Assembly (NCBI GenBank): GCA_903813345.2
Contig: CAIIXF020000008.1
Location: forward strand, 22,304,822 to 22,368,821
DNA: 64,000 bases
Direction of reading: 5' to 3'
Source of the DNA: Owenia fusiformis
Lineage: Eukaryota; Annelida; Polychaeta; Sabellida; Oweniidae
The notes below the pieces were generated by a model. The model was not told the DNA's origin. It saw only the letters and a list, made by a program, of their open reading frames with translations, and ran no database searches. Made by a program: the position numbers and the translations under genes. Positions 1 to 13,483 of this stretch are shown piece after piece; position 1 is the stretch's first letter; each line of letters starts with the position of its first letter.

Positions 1-2132
1 TCGACTCTTTAGATCTAATAACATGGTATGCATGTATTCGTATGTTCAACTATAAATCCATTTAAATGCATACACATGAAAGTTACTTCAACTACACTTC
101 GCTGGTAAATTTTGATCATTAAATTTATAATTCAACACGTCAGATTTATGATTTAAATCATAGCTTCTGCAAAATAGTACGTAACACATTGTTTAAGATT
201 CTTGAGACTTATCTGTCAATTGGGTATCGTTTTACCCATAAGCTATTTTTACTTGAATACAGATGTGTTATACGTTCTTTGGACGCCTTGACTTCTTCAC
301 TGTGGAAGTGTAAATAAAAAGTATATAATTTAGAAATAGGTTTATACACATATGGTTTATCGAGGTTTATTGAACTTTTCTAGTAGACAAATGAAACTCT
401 TTATTCACTGAGAACTGCATTTAATATTTTGTAACTAATCATTTGATCATATTGAAAGTGAGAGCTGTGTTAGGCTTTTGTGTTTGCCATTCAAATAGAG
501 GTTTAATAGTTTTTTTTGATAATCACTGTTTAGAATATAAATAGTTCTATAGTCAATTAATTTGTCATTGGATATATTTTTTCAATTTGTTTTCCTGGTA
601 TGCATTGCCCTTGTATTTTTCTCAATGGCATTTCCTGGTCAATTTCCCTAGTATTTTTCTTTTGTATTACTCTTGTATTTTCAGATACATGATGGTGCTT
701 TTCTCCCAAAATAGTAATTATTGTAAATCACGATTTCAGACGCGTGTACAATAATTTGTCATTTCATTTTTGATATTATTTACTATTCCACACTTTGTTT
801 TATAGTTTAGCTTGAACTGTTTGGAGAACAGTATCGCGCTACTTAAATGTTCGTTTAGACACAAATACTTACTTTACATGTATATATACACGAAATTAGT
901 TTCCTTTTAGCAAATTGATCTTGATTTGACATTGGATTTGAATCTCATAAAGTGTTCAATAATGTAGGCTAGTAAAACATCATAGGAAATAGTTTACACA
1001 CATCGAGCTAGTTCGCCCACTCTAGACCTATAAGCCCGTGTGGAGAATATCAAAAATCTAGTCGAAAACACTAAACATTTTATGTAATTTGATTTTATTT
1101 AAATAGCTAGACGACATCGTATATATTTTAAATGACTGGGATATAGGTCATATATAAATTACTGTTTAGGATTAGCATCAAATGAAAATGAGGTAAGTAA
1201 TCAAATTGCGAGTTAATATTCCGTCTAAAGATAGGATATGTTGTAATTTTTCCTTGATTTGTGTAACTTTGTCTTTAACATAAGGCATAAAGCTGAGCCA
1301 GGCAGCAAGGATAGAGGGTGTGAAATCTTGAAGGCAAACTTTTTAGAAAATTGACATTTCATGTGACATGTTGAGCAAAAAAATATTAATGTTTTTTAGA
1401 AACTCTCAGTTGTCTCTACTCTTCATGGCACCTTCCTCAAGACAGAATCAGAGGAGGGGTGGTTTTGGAGGGTGTACTGTTATAAAATCAATGTGTACAA
1501 TTGACCTACCGATGTATTCTTCATGATCCCAAAAATTACGTCTTCCAAAAAGACCTTTGATATTCTGTCAAATTGTGAATTTCTTTAAAATTCAAATGTA
1601 TAAATTCTCTCTTGAAAATAGATATGACAAATGACACGAACCCAAAATGTTTTTTGTGAAGGTTACTCGCTAGATCTGACTGTGCCTTTATACTTCTGAT
1701 TACCCGTTTTCAGTTCCTCTACACTAAAAGAACAACTTTTCATAAAAGAGAAGGAATCCGTCGATCATACCCAGGCCATACCCATAATGATACCTAGATA
1801 GTAACAGGCAACAGATATTGCTAACTATCACCTGCAGTCTTGCGTCACGACTTCTCGAAGCCCCTTCCCAACCGATGAACTGCCGTTGTTTCATTAAGCC
1901 ACTTATGGTATTGCTATTTTGAAAAAGCTAATTCAAGGAAGAACGAATACTTGCTTTTTATTATAGTTCTACAGTTAAAAAAGTCTGGAGTGAAGTCTGG
2001 GAGTGGATGCCGAATGATTTCGGCATAAATACCCGAACTTCCAAAATAGATGTCGCGTTTGTACACTGTGAAGGAATAGCTCTGAGTTTAAAATTGTACA
2101 CTGTGAAGGAATAGCTCTGAGTTAGTAGTACT
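1..2132. other. Non-coding AT-rich upstream region
   Basis: I see no convincing coding exon here. About 1290-1700 resembles 29876-30270: both have an 'agacagaatcag' start, a shared 'tgtacaatt.acct' stretch, and a 'gacaaatgaca' / 'gaaatgacatgag' stretch before a 'gatctgatt/gatctgact' end. This suggests a diverged dispersed repeat. Untranslated first exons of the bZIP gene downstream could lie here but cannot be recognised. Confidence 0.5.
2059..2123. repeat. Tandem direct repeat, 30 bp x 2
   Basis: Two identical 30-base copies, starting ttgtacactgtgaaggaata, lie at 2059-2088 and 2094-2123, separated by 5 bases. They sit directly left of a small TIR element. Confidence 0.85.
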
Positions 2133-2137
2133 AAGTC

Positions 2138-2449
2138 CAGGGTCGGATCTGAGAACCTACAAGGGGGGCCCAAATTTCAGGTCAGAGAAAAAACTTCAGC
2201 GCTTGCACAGAACATTTTTTGGGCCCCTCTAAAACCGAAAAGTGGGCCCAAATTTTGAAATTTTGAGGCCCATTTTCTTCAAAATTTGACCTGCAATTAA
2301 AAATAAGGCCTTGAAAGGGCCAGTAATGACCAAAAGACCCACTTTTTGGGGCCTTAAGGGCAAAATTTTCTGGGCCCAATTTTTTTTCTAGGCCCACCCA
2401 AGGGGGTCGGCGCCTCCCCCCCCCCCCCCCCCCCCTAGATCCGCCAGTG
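2138..2449. mobile_element. Short non-autonomous TIR element (candidate) with 20-C run
   Basis: The ~312-bp stretch is flanked by AAGTC at 2133-2137 and again at 2450-2454, which fits a 5-bp target-site duplication. Its ends are imperfect inverted repeats around GGATCT: cagggtcggatctgag on the left and, reverse-complemented, cactggcggatctagg on the right. The interior is rich in gggccc/aaattt and has a homopolymer of 20 C at 2416-2435. It has no coding capacity. The superfamily is not assigned. Confidence 0.55.
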
Positions 2450-3332
2450 AAGTCTATGGCCCGGCCTGTGACTGCGTGCTCATCCGCGAATCATGGATAT
2501 GCGGATTACGCTAGGTTGGAGACAGTTTTTACAAACGAGTTCCCAAATTCATCAGTTTTGATTTTAAAAATCTATTGCCGATTCACTACTTTATGACAAA
2601 AAAGGACCTCATTGAAATGGCTCAGCAATGACACTATTTGAAGAACTCTACCTCTGTATTATATTGTTCCCTATTGATTTTCTACATATTTAACATTTTT
2701 TATAGTTGAGTTATCGCTGCTTTCTGGCATTTGCTATTTTGTTTGTTTGAAGTATGGATTTTCTGAAAGGGACTTCCCCTAATTTTGCTCGCGCCTTGAA
2801 ACGGAATGGGGGAATCCCCTGTTTGAAAACGTAAATTCCAATTTTGATTTGGACGGATTCAATTGTTCAGCTTCAGTTACAAATTGCAGGATCACATCAT
2901 CTCATAGTCTTCATCTTATATAACATTGTGCATAACATGGAATATAGCTTAATTCAGTCGTGCAATAGCAAATAATAACACATACAGACTATACACGATT
3001 GGAAGCGTGACCTTTATCTTGGAGACAGTAAGTAGATCTAACTAGGACACGTATACAATACATATTCGATATTGTGAAACAAGGAAGCAAATATACTACA
3101 AAAACCCATGCATGGTAGAATTACATGATAAGATTTGAACTACACCCACATTTGAGATATTTTTGTCATTCTTCTCTTATCATTTTATCATTGTCAATTT
3201 TTTTAGGTAACGGCGCCCACGCACATCGATAACGAACCAAATCAGTGCGCTGACATTTTGTTGGCAATCTAGGCACAAGATGGTACTGTTCTGCAGTCTG
3301 AAATTAAAATTTCAAATTTGCTCTTATTTCAG

Positions 3333-5347
3333 TGCTTCCAACTGTGCTATCAACGTTTGATATAAATGCGGAGAGCTCCGACGATTCAGATAGTTCCGAT
3401 CGGGAATCGGTAGATGAAACCGACTCCACAGACATGTATAATACACCTCCCGCTCGTGATACATACGGGGCACAAATAGGACATTTCCAACAACATGGAC
3501 AAACTGGCTCATCTGGTGATATTCCGACTGGTTTTAACCAGGGATTGGAACCCCCTAACTATATACAGTCGCAATGTATGTACCCGAACAATAACACTAC
3601 TATGAATCCATTAGACATGGAAAACCAAATGATCCAACTTCAGAATATCTCTGATGGTGAACTAGAAGATTTGAACGCCCATCTGTCTGGGGCTAGTGGG
3701 ATGGGGATACCCATATACCCCACTGATGTTGAAAATGGAAATATACTTAATAATAATAACAATACACAGAACATGTTTCCGAGTATGGGACATCATACAA
3801 ATCTCCCGACCCAAGCTGCACAACTTGCAGTTGGTCGTGTTACTGCTGTTAAAAACGAACTTAGGCAAAAGGTTTCCCAGCGAAAACGCAAATCAGGTGA
3901 CGATAACTTCAACCCAATAATTGAGGTTAAGACGGAAAAAGATGCGGATGATCCATCCATCATAGAAGACAGGTTAAACACAGAAGAGCGTCTGCGTCCA
4001 AAGGTATATTTGATATTGTTTGAGAGAATTTGGCCCAAACACCCCATGTTAATTTTACTTTCGTTTTGAAATAAGATGTCGTAACGAGGACTTTCGACGT
4101 CCTTGAAATTTAAACTATGACTTCATACACTCAAAAAGAAAATAAAACCATATCGATCATATCGATCGTATCGATTTGTGATAAGAGCTCATACTTGAAC
4201 TTTATCGTTGTATACTCTGTGTTGTCTTCGACTAGTTATATTTTACATCAAGTCTTCCGAACCCCCTCCCATCAAGGGTGTCAAGGGCTGAAGAAAGAGG
4301 GGCAATATAATAACGAAAGGTTTTAAGATATTCAACACTAGCCTGATTGATCAATCAACATTCGGTTAATATTTGAATACCATTCATCCACTGTGAAGTA
4401 ACTCTTCAAAATGTTATGAAAATGTCACAGCAACGAAGGTGCAATTTTATCTTTTCTATGTTTTCTCGATATGTAGGCAGAATCTCCACGACCTTTTTAA
4501 CAAAAATGTTTGTCAGCATCATATGCTATAGAAAATCTAAACGTTTGCGACGTTAAAAACTGTTAAAATCTGCACATTCAACCGTTCCGTTTACGTAATA
4601 ATAGTGAGGAAATATTTTTATTATTCAGGCGCCTCGTACACTATTCCGAATTAATAGATTTTGATAAACATATTATATGTATATATGACACATTGTTGTA
4701 TAAAAAAGGTTGTGGAAATTTTGCCTTCAATTCGTGAAATCCTTGAAAAGAAAATCGTATCTTCGAGGGAGACATTTTGTAATAGAAAATAGATTCGTTT
4801 ACGTAACTCGTAACGTAGTTTGAAGAGTTGCATTTGTTAAATAACACTATGGAGTGTCTTCATTTGCAAAACATGTAAATATAGTATTGATCAATCATTT
4901 CGTCCTCTTAGTTTAAAGATCCCTCGAAGTTGAACCCTGACGACAGAGATCTCCTCCTTCATAGACGAGAGAGAAACAAGAAGGCTGCCTTGAAATGCAG
5001 GGAAAAGAAGAGGAAACAAGTAGATTATTTGCAAAAGGTACTATTTACAAAAGGTCCCTACTAATTAGATTTTTGATGTATCTGAGACTAACATAAATTT
5101 GATCCATTTTTGGATGCTTTCGGGGTTTTGGTCGTATTTTATTGATTTCGATTGTACAAAAGTGTTACTTGTATCTTTATTTGTATTATTTTAGGAACAA
5201 CAAAAGCTAGAATCCGAGAACACAACACTCCAATTCGAGATTAAGAATCAAAAGGTCGAGTTGGAGAGGCTAAAACAACAATGGGCAGAACATCAACTCA
5301 TCTGTCCACTCTTTCCAGAGATGAAGCAGAAGACACAGAAAATATAA
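3333..5347 (+). CDS. bZIP transcription factor, Fos/ATF3/JDP2-like
   Basis: Nuclear DNA-binding factor expected to dimerise through a leucine zipper. Three coding exons are visible: 3333-4003, 4912-5037 and 5195-5347 (stop TAA), all with GT-AG borders and a continuous frame. Exon 1 encodes an acidic, Ser/Asp-rich then Asn/Gln-rich activation-like region with an IEVKTEKD sumoylation-like motif. Exon 2 carries the basic region, with RRERNKKAALKCREKKRKQ matching the N-x2-AA-x-KCR signature of Fos/ATF3 proteins. Exon 3 completes the zipper and a short tail with HQLICP. Exon 1 begins at an acceptor (ttatttcag) and needs one base from an unseen upstream exon, so the start is unresolved; A would make an ATG, and the first in-frame internal ATG is at 3434. 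AATAAA lies at 5860-5865. The family level is solid. ATF3, JDP2 or Fos cannot be separated here, and the H..CP tail also recalls ATF2. Confidence 0.88.
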
Positions 5348-5859
5348 CATTTCTGGACGTCTCTTAGTAATGGGTCAAACCCTAAATCTGTATATATTTT
5401 ATATTATAAGTCAGTTACAGAATGTCAGAAAAAACACTAACCAGGTATTTTATATACTTCGCCATCAAAGATGGTTTTGCGTTGCCACGAAATGTACATA
5501 TACATTTAGATTCATTCATATTATAGACACATACTATATAGTATTTAATTTTGACTCTGCTCGCAACTGTTCATTTTTATTCATTAAGACATCATTATAT
5601 TAGTTTGTTAGCTGTGGCTAATGACGGTATTCCAGAGGACGCATTCATTACATTGCAGTTGGCAATTTTGAACTTTTATCTTGTGCCATCACCAATTTCG
5701 TTCTCCAATGTACAGCGTCTGAGCACTCTTCTTAAATGTTGACATCATTCATGGTCAATTGAAATTTAGGATTAACATGAGAACGATGTATCTCTGGGTG
5801 CTGGTCACCCTAACACCTCTGGCCCAGCCCAGAATTAAAACACTGTATATTAGATGTAA

Positions 5860-5865
5860 AATAAA
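5860..5865 (+). terminator. Poly(A) signal of the bZIP gene
   Basis: AATAAA lies about 510 bases after the bZIP stop codon in a plausible 3' UTR; it is the likely cleavage signal. Confidence 0.6.
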
Positions 5866-5869
5866 GAAA

Positions 5870-7240
5870 TTAAGTTGTACCTAAGTTTGTTGCTCCTCTA
5901 TTGTGTAAATAACATGGAAAATCACCTTTCTGTACACTTTTCTAATGGTTGTTATGTTAGTCGTAATTTCTGACATTTCCGTTTGTGTTTTCTATTTTTT
6001 TATTTAACAAACATGATCACTGCAGCGATTAGTAGCACTGTATATATTGTCTTACGGTGGCCTTTAACCTTGTTTATTTTTGCAATTAAATGACGATTTC
6101 ATTGTTTGATTTATAGCAAAAAGATTGACTTACATCTGTCATCGCTATAATCCATTTAAATCCCTTCTAGTTTCTTCAAGGTTTCAAATATAAGTCCAGG
6201 TCCCAACTCATCGCTATCTATCCCAGTCCCTTTAAGTCCATGTCTATGGAGAAAAGGACGGAGAAATTAATTCTACAAAAAGTTTCAACTTGTGTCATAA
6301 ACTTTACTAACAAGACTTCATTATTCCTCGACGTCAAATTACGTCAGTCTAGCTTGTAAGATGCTGAATCACAAATACCCTGCGTGCAGAGTCTAGTTAA
6401 ACTAAGACGAAGCTCTCTTTTAAGAAGTGAAGTCAAACGAATGCAAAGGGTAAATCACTAATAGTAGCACAGTTAAATCATCGAGGGTTTTCTGGAAGAC
6501 TGCAAAATCGGAGACAATTTTAGCTTCCTTTGCACATGCTTAGAGGTTAGTTGTGAACGAATAGATGAAATACTTCCTAACCTCCATGCAGAGATTTATA
6601 TCGCCATCATCCTTTTGTCCAACATTGTGTAGCAGAGTCATACCTTGGAGTTGTGAACAAACCGAATATTTGAACAACACAATCCATGATCCCATGAGAA
6701 TATTCTGAAAATAGAAGCATGTATGTGAGTAGGTACTATGATCTCATCGTATTTATTTTCTTTCTTGCAATGCAGATAGGTTGAATAAGAGGATCAATGG
6801 TATGACATCACGGTAGAGTTAAACTTTGTGTTTAATCTGAACGGTGCCCGTGTCAAGCTGCGCGCCTAAAAAGCGAAAGAAAATGCGAATCACTCGCGCA
6901 CACGTCATCCATGAAGTCACGTGACAGACTATACCCAGGGTGAGTTTGTTTCGATCACAAACTGCGTGCCTAACAACATTGCATCATTCAAGTTGGAGTC
7001 TGAATTTTAAAACGTAATTTTAAGACATTTATCCTGCATTGTTTTCTTTCTAGGAAAAACTCGTTTCATATTTAATTCCTTACGCATTTATCATGTTGAA
7101 TTCAAAATATTTCGAGATAAAACAAATAATCAGGAGATTAAAAGGAAATAAAGCACAAACTGCGCGCCTATTTTAGCCAGGAAATTACAAACTGCGCGCA
7201 TACACATATTATCATTGGAATTTCTACAGAGACAGGTGTG
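5870..7240. other. Intergenic, no gene seen
   Basis: No coding exon was recognised. A short motif close to caaactgcgcgcct recurs near 6850, 6960, 7155 and 7188, marking the edge of the repeat block that follows. Confidence 0.5.
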
Positions 7241-7245
7241 AAGGT

Positions 7246-7497
7246 GTTTTTCATATAGCTTTGGAAATTTTGCTATCGTCAGATTTTATGAGATTTTCAT
7301 ATTGAAAGTCAAGATGTATAATAGAAGTAACAATTAAGTTGGGAACGATTATTATTTCCAGATTCATCTTGATGGATGGACTCACATAGTATTTCAATTA
7401 CGGGGTTCTACTATTACAAGAGGCGATCCATATATTCTGATAAAAATGCTCTCATTTTGTGTTTTTCATATAGCTTTGGAAATTTTGCTATCGTCAG
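7246..7497. repeat. Direct repeat pair, 37 bp
   Basis: An identical 37-base stretch, starting gtttttcatatagctttgga, is present at 7246-7282 and 7461-7497. It suggests a local duplication inside a repeat cluster. Confidence 0.8.
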
Positions 7498-7504
7498 TCT
7501 GTTT

Positions 7505-7880
7505 ATTACGGAAAGCGAAAGGGGATATATACCGCAGAATTTAAAATTCAATGGAGTTATAACATGGGAGTGATATCACACACCGCGGCCCAGTCAGATA
7601 GATTTCTGCGCACTTTATTTATTTAATTCACTTTGCACAACGCGCCCCCTGTAATTCATTCAGTGCGCAATTAAAAATTGTTTATGAGTGATATCGCACA
7701 CCGCGGCCCAGTAAGATCGATTTCTGCGCACTTTATTTATTAACACACTCAAAATATCGCGCTGAAGCTTGTATATGCTGGCGCGATGTAAATATAGTTT
7801 TCTGTTAATAAATGCCCAACAAGAAAGGGTAGCACAACGAATTCAACTTTTTTCGAAAGACTGCAGACTTGACCTGCGAA
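7505..7880. repeat. MITE-like repeat cluster related to 13790-14064
   Basis: gagtgatatc(a/g)cacaccgcgg recurs at about 7569 and 7686, and again at 14031. The 41 bases at 7561-7601 are identical to 14024-14064. Another piece near 7841-7876 (ttttttcgaaagactgcag) matches about 13795-13840 in reverse orientation. Both direct and inverted similarity point to short foldback-type elements. They are non-coding. Confidence 0.6.
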
Positions 7881-8088
7881 ATTGTAATTTTGGGTCACAG
7901 TGATGCCTCTAGAGAGGATATCTATGAGAATTACAGATTATAGTGCGCAGAATTATAAAGTCAAACTGACCTCAAAATGGTAGTACACAGTGTACATTGT
8001 CATCTTTCAATAAAGTGTGCACTACAGACCTTCGTATACAAAATACCAGAATGATTGATGTAATACCTGTATACCATTTCTTCTGGGA

Positions 8089-8358
8089 GAAGGAAAGTTC
8101 CTATATGTATTCCATGGCCGTAGCCAGGGGGCCTCACCCCCCTCCCCCTTGCCAAATATTCGTTCAAAATCATGCAGTTTTTCACCATTCTTAGCACTTT
8201 TCGCATGATTTTTTTGCCATAACTGTCAAAAAGCCCCCCCCCCTCTTGGCAAAAGCTCCCCCTTGGTAAAACCACTCCCCCAGGTTAATCCAGGATACGG
8301 GTCTGTATTCTTAGACGAGATTGTTCAAGAACATAAGGTAGACATAAGTGCCACCTGT
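8089..8358. repeat. Dispersed repeat, left copy of an inverted pair
   Basis: About 270 bases are nearly identical, in reverse complement, to 16989-17252. The repeat contains C/G runs and ggcctcacccccctccccct. It is not coding; the small open frames across it are mirror images in the two copies. Confidence 0.85.
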
Positions 8359-8499
8359 TAAAAGCTAGGAGATCTTTTCTAAGTTATTAAGTCATCAATC
8401 AGCAGACTGGTAATTGTATCCCCCACCCACTTCAAACTCCATACACTAACATACTATTACAATTTTATCTGTGTTTATTTGACTGTAGAAGGTGTACAT

Positions 8500-9600
8500 T
8501 CATAGCATTGAATTGCATTTCATTGCATTGTATTGTATTGTATAGCACATCATTGTATTGTATTGTACTGCATTTTATTGTATTGCACTGCATTGTATTG
8601 TATTGCACTGCATTGTATTCTATTGCATTATATTGTACTGCATTGCACTGTATTATATTATATTGCACTGCATTGTACTTTATTGCACTGCATTGTATTG
8701 TACTGCAGTGTACTACATTGTATTGCGCTGCATTGTATTGTATTGCACTGCATTATAATGTATTGCACTGTACCACATTGTGTTGCACTGCATTGTATTA
8801 CACTGCATTGTTTTGAATTGCACTGCAATATATTGCACTGCACCATATTGTATTGCATTGCATTGCAGTGCACTGTATTGTATTATATTGCACTGTATTG
8901 TATTGCACAGTATTGTATTGCATTGTCTTGAATAACACTGCATTTTATTACACTGCATTGTATTTTATTGCACTGCATTGTATTGTACTGCAGTGTACTG
9001 TATTCTATTGCACAGCATTGTTTTGTATTGCACTGTATTGTATTGCATTGTATTGAATTGCACTGTATTGTATTTTATTGCACTGTATTGCACTACATTG
9101 TATTGCACTGTATTGAACTGCGATGTATTGTATTGCACTGTATTGTATTGCACTGCACTGAACTGCGATGTATTGTATTGCACTGTATTGTATTGCACTG
9201 CACTGTATTGAACTGCGATGTATTGTATTGCACTGTACCACATTGTATTGCACTGCATTGTATTGAAATGAACTACATTGTATTGCACTGCACGACATTG
9301 TTTTGCATTGTATTGCATTGCACTGCATTTTATTGTATTATATTGCACTACATTGTATTGTATCATATTGCACTGCATTTTTTGCATCATATTATACTGC
9401 TTTGTATTGCATCATATTACACTACATTGTATTGCATCATATTGCACTGCATTGTATTGCATCATATTGCTCTGCATTGTATTGCATCATATTCCACCGC
9501 ATTGTATTACATCATATTGCACTACATTGTATTACATCATATTGCACCACATTGTATTACATCATATTGCACTGCATTGTATTGCATCATATTCCGTATT
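8500..9600. repeat. Satellite array built on 5-bp words (ATTGT/ATTGC/ACTGC)
   Basis: About 1.1 kb consists of permutations of attgt, attgc, actgc and, towards the right end, atcat. Higher-order repeats of 15-25 bases are visible, such as the repeated aactgcgatgtattgtattg around 9117-9225. Because the period is a multiple of five with few stop words, long artefactual open frames run through all six frames with Tyr-Cys-Ile-Ala-Leu patterns; these are not genes. The right third (9375-9590) is a variant with attgcatcat words. Confidence 0.95.
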
Positions 9601-10436
9601 TACCATTTCAGTTACAGTTTTATTACATAAAATGTTATTTATAAGATTATAATTTTCAAACATTGAAAATGTTTTATACAGTATCACTTAAAATAGCCCA
9701 GTCAATAATGGCTCGATAGTTCGCGATCATATATATTCTTAGATTTTTGGCACATAGACTAATATGGACATTCTGAAAATTTTGATCCGCATTGCCAAGC
9801 GCGGATCGCACTCCTTCTTGGTGAAAATCCAAGATGGCCGCCAAAATTGCCGACAATTATATAATATTCATTTGATAATTTTTTTCATTCCTTTTTTCAA
9901 TAAAATGTGGTTAATTAGTATTTTTCAACATCAATTTATAATATTTCTACCCTGAAAAATATTTAAATTATCTAAAAAGAAGATTTTGGTTGTTCATTTC
10001 CCCCATTTTTAAGATTTCGTCCAAATTTTCGATAAATCATTAAAATATGTACATTTCATATATACTGTAGTACTGTACCTATCATATCTCTATCCTTTTT
10101 TCATCAGAATATATTAGGTTTGTATGTTTTAGTAGAAACTGATTCCTTTCCAAACAATATTTAAATAAACACATAATGAAGAATGTCTTCCATAGCGCCA
10201 CCTATTGGTGAAATTGTTCAAAATCAAAACTGTGTTTTATAATATATTGAACTGTTGAAGGAAGCGTGTAATAGTTTGGAGAGCCAAGATTTGATCTGTA
10301 TCATGTACCATGCATAATAAAAAACTATTCTATTTTATTATTTTACAGTAGAATGCCAACTCTAAGATGTCAACCATATAAATTTGGGGGGGGGGTAAAT
10401 AGGGGGTATCTTGCATCTTATATGGTATTATCATAT

Positions 10437-12128
10437 TTAAACCCTTACTTTAGTTATTCTAATGAGTACTCGATCTCCATTACAGGCACACAATGATGTG
10501 CATACTAGAGCAGCCTTCAAGCTGGGACATCTTGATGGGAAACACTGCTTCTGACAACCACACTTTACCAATGGTTGACTAGCATCAGCCATCTGCTTTA
10601 GGTAGTCCTGTGTGGCTTCTAAGTGTTGTTGTCTCTTGGCTCTGTTCTCCAGCCCCAGTTCTTTGGAGATGGAATGATACCCGGGGAATGATAGGACTTG
10701 GTTTGTTAAACTGACCCCAGATATGTACACCTTGGTACAATGCTCCCCTTGCAGTGTTGCATTAAGGTGTCAGCTGTTGGAGGAATGTGTTCAATAATGA
10801 AGTAGTCTTCTGTAAAAATGTATTCTTCCTTGCAGTGTTGATTGAGGTGTCATTGCTGAATTTATCATACAGCAACATAACATTAATAAAGGATCATCTA
10901 TTAGACTGAGGAGTGCATTCATCAGTTGTGAAAATGAGTTTCATCTGTCCCATGCTATAATTCTGCCCCTGCTTCCATGGAATCAAGGTTTAACTTGTCA
11001 ATGAGTGGAATAATGGCAGACATAGACTTTTTGAGGCCCAATGGAATTCGCCATATCATGTGCTGCCAAGTACCTGAACTGTCTCCCCTTGTCAAATCCA
11101 ACTCATATTTGTTCATTCAGAAAAAATGTGTTGATTGTGTGCAAGGTTATAATATTTGTCTTTGGTGGATTGTTTTTGTGGATTGACACATGACATCCTG
11201 ATCAAAGGTTGCGAGAAGTCTTTTTCGTTCATGAATAATTTATATTGCTCACATTTGCAGTAAGGATTTGAAACAGTTCTCTCTTGTTTTACTCCAAGCA
11301 CAAACAATCTTGCCAGTTTCTAGGTAGGGAATTTTCAGTATAAATATGCCTCCTTTTACTGTTTCCTCTTTAATTTCTTATACCAGACTCTAAACTGTTA
11401 CATGTAGTTTCATAACTGTCCAAAACAATATCTAGATGGTACGATTTCGTTCATGTCATATGCCTTGTTGTTTTAGTCAGTTTAGTTTCCCTTAATGAAT
11501 TCACCAAGCACTGATTGGTATGTTGCGTTAAATTGGTTCATGTCACAGATAAAACTGGTAGCTACCTTGACTAGTTTGTGTGATTGAGTATAAAAAGGCA
11601 TGGCAACAACTCAGAAAGGGTATCTTTGTATAGGCTGAAGTTGCCATCAAAAGTTAAGATCCGTTACCATCAACCAGAACTTAAATTGGGAAGAGCCATT
11701 CAGCTGGGACTGTTTTTTCACCCAGTCATCCAACTCAAACTGAGGTTATTCATCAATATCACAGCACAAAGAATGTGTCTCACAGGCTTTTTGTCAAGAA
11801 TATAAAGACAACAGGCAATAATATGATGTGCTCTGCAAGTTAGTGCGAGATGGTTAACTTTGATAAAGGAATCAGCTGTACCAGATGTGGCTATGCCAGC
11901 TTGAGAGAGTGAGATTATCCATCCAGGGTTCTCTCATAGATTGCCCAAGATGTGAAATGCTCTCATCTCTGTGTGTATTCCACCAAGTATCCTTATCAGC
12001 TTCGCTTTTTCTCCCATCTCCTCTTGCCATTGTCTACTATTACTGCTTGAACAGTGCAAAGACGGGGCTGTTCGGCAGCAAGTACAGGTGTTTGGTCTGG
12101 GTTGATATAATTTGTTGACTTTATACAC
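10437..12128 (-). pseudogene. Decayed transposon-borne protein with C-terminal Cys-rich (CXC-like) motif
   Basis: Read on the minus strand, separated blocks resemble one protein type that I recall as common in invertebrate mobile elements. In order they are: IRILGGIHTEMRAFHILGNL (near 12000), then an in-frame TGA; LALTCRAHHI (near 11840); FKFWLMVTDL (near 11680); ICDMNQF and LGEFIKGN (near 11550-11490, other frames); FDKGRQFRYLAAHDMANSIG (near 11060); and a tail with KCGCQKQCFPSRC...ALVCTSLCAC at 10437-10760. Stops and frame changes between blocks show it is dead. The tail resembles a CXC/tesmin-type cysteine motif. The name of the family and its biochemical role are uncertain; identification is from memory of motif order. 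Confidence 0.6.
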
Positions 12129-12367
12129 GTCAACATGAGAGACAATGAATATAAGACTTTAAACTGACTTCAATATAACTAAAATAGAGAAAATTGTAAT
12201 ACAGTTCTGTTATATTTCAGAGTGCAGAAACACTCAGAAAATCAAGATGGGTGACATGCCTCAATATATACCCACAAACCTTATCCCCACTTACATACCC
12301 CCTCTCCCTTCATATAACTCTCATTTCTACTTTCTACAACTTACATGTTGTTGAATCTAGAAACACT

Positions 12368-13483
12368 AACATTTTTATTCCAGATAACAGTTACTTAAGA
12401 ATAAGCAAATTGGGTCAGCATGAATAAAATAATAATAATTATTAATTTATGTTTCAGTTTAATGCATGTACCTATAGGTGGGGCTGCACAACACTCTTCT
12501 TTATTGGTTATAATGAAATATTTTGACAGATATATGTTGAATGTTATCACTAAGCATTGATAAAATATAAACTTGTCAAATTTTATTGAAAAGAAGAAGT
12601 GAATAAGGGAATTGTTTATTATTTTGACGTTAATTTTGGTATAATTTTATCAAAAGGTGGCGCTGTAAAAGCAATTTCTTATGTTTATGCTTTAAATAAA
12701 TAATAAAAACTGTTTGGTGGGAATATTATTAAATAATAACTGAAGACACTAATTTATCACATTTTATTGAAATAAAAGCAGAAAAAATTATCTAAAAAAA
12801 TATTCTTATTTGACGATTATTTTGATGGCCATCTTGAATCTTAACCTCGAAGGAGTGAGAATCGTGCTTGGCAATGCGGATCGAGATCTTTAAAATATCC
12901 ATATTAGTCTGTGTGCCGAAAATCTAACATTTTCATTACAGATAACAGTTATTTAAGAATAAGCAAATTGGGTCAGCATGAATAATATAATAATCATTAA
13001 TTTATGTTTCAGAGCAGTTCAATGCATATACTTATAGGTGGGGCTGCCCAACACTCTTCTTTATTGATTATAATGAAATATTTTGACGGATATATGTTGA
13101 ATATTATCAGTAAGCATTGATAAAATATAACCTTGTCAAATTTTATTGAAAAGAAGTAGTGAATAAGGGAAATGTTTGTTATTTTGACGTCAATTTTGGT
13201 ATAATTTTATCAAAAGATGGCGCTATTAAAGCAATTTCTTATGTTTATGCTTAATAAAAGATTCATTTGGTAGGAATATTATTAGGTAATACCTGAAGAC
13301 ACTAATTTATCACATTTTATTGAAATAAAGGCAGTAAAAAAAATTATCAAAAAAATATACATATTTGACGATAATTTTGGCGGCCATCTTGAATTTTCAC
13401 CATGAAGGAGTGCGATCCGCGCTTGGCAATGCGGATGAAAATTTTTAGAATGTCCATATTAGTCTGTGTGCCGAAAATCTAAG
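12368..13483. repeat. Tandem duplication, 558-bp period, within the right inverted repeat
   Basis: Copy A (12368-12925) and copy B (12926-13483) align along their whole length, for example cagataacagtta(c/t)ttaagaa at 12381 and 12939 and gtgtgccgaaaatctaa at the end of both. They differ by scattered substitutions and small indels, so the duplication is not recent. Confidence 0.85.

Noticed and set aside
3280-3282. ATG upstream of the first bZIP exon as start codon
   Set aside because: It is out of frame with the exon at 3333, and the intervening sequence contains the acceptor.
8465-9652. Long overlapping open frames (up to 220 codons) on both strands
   Set aside because: They arise from a 5-bp-word satellite with few stop words; the composition (Cys, Tyr, Ile, Leu only) and presence in all frames show they are not genes.
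10977-12118. Plus-strand open frames of 64-77 codons
   Set aside because: The minus strand of the same interval carries recognisable fragments of a transposon protein; the plus frames are shadows.
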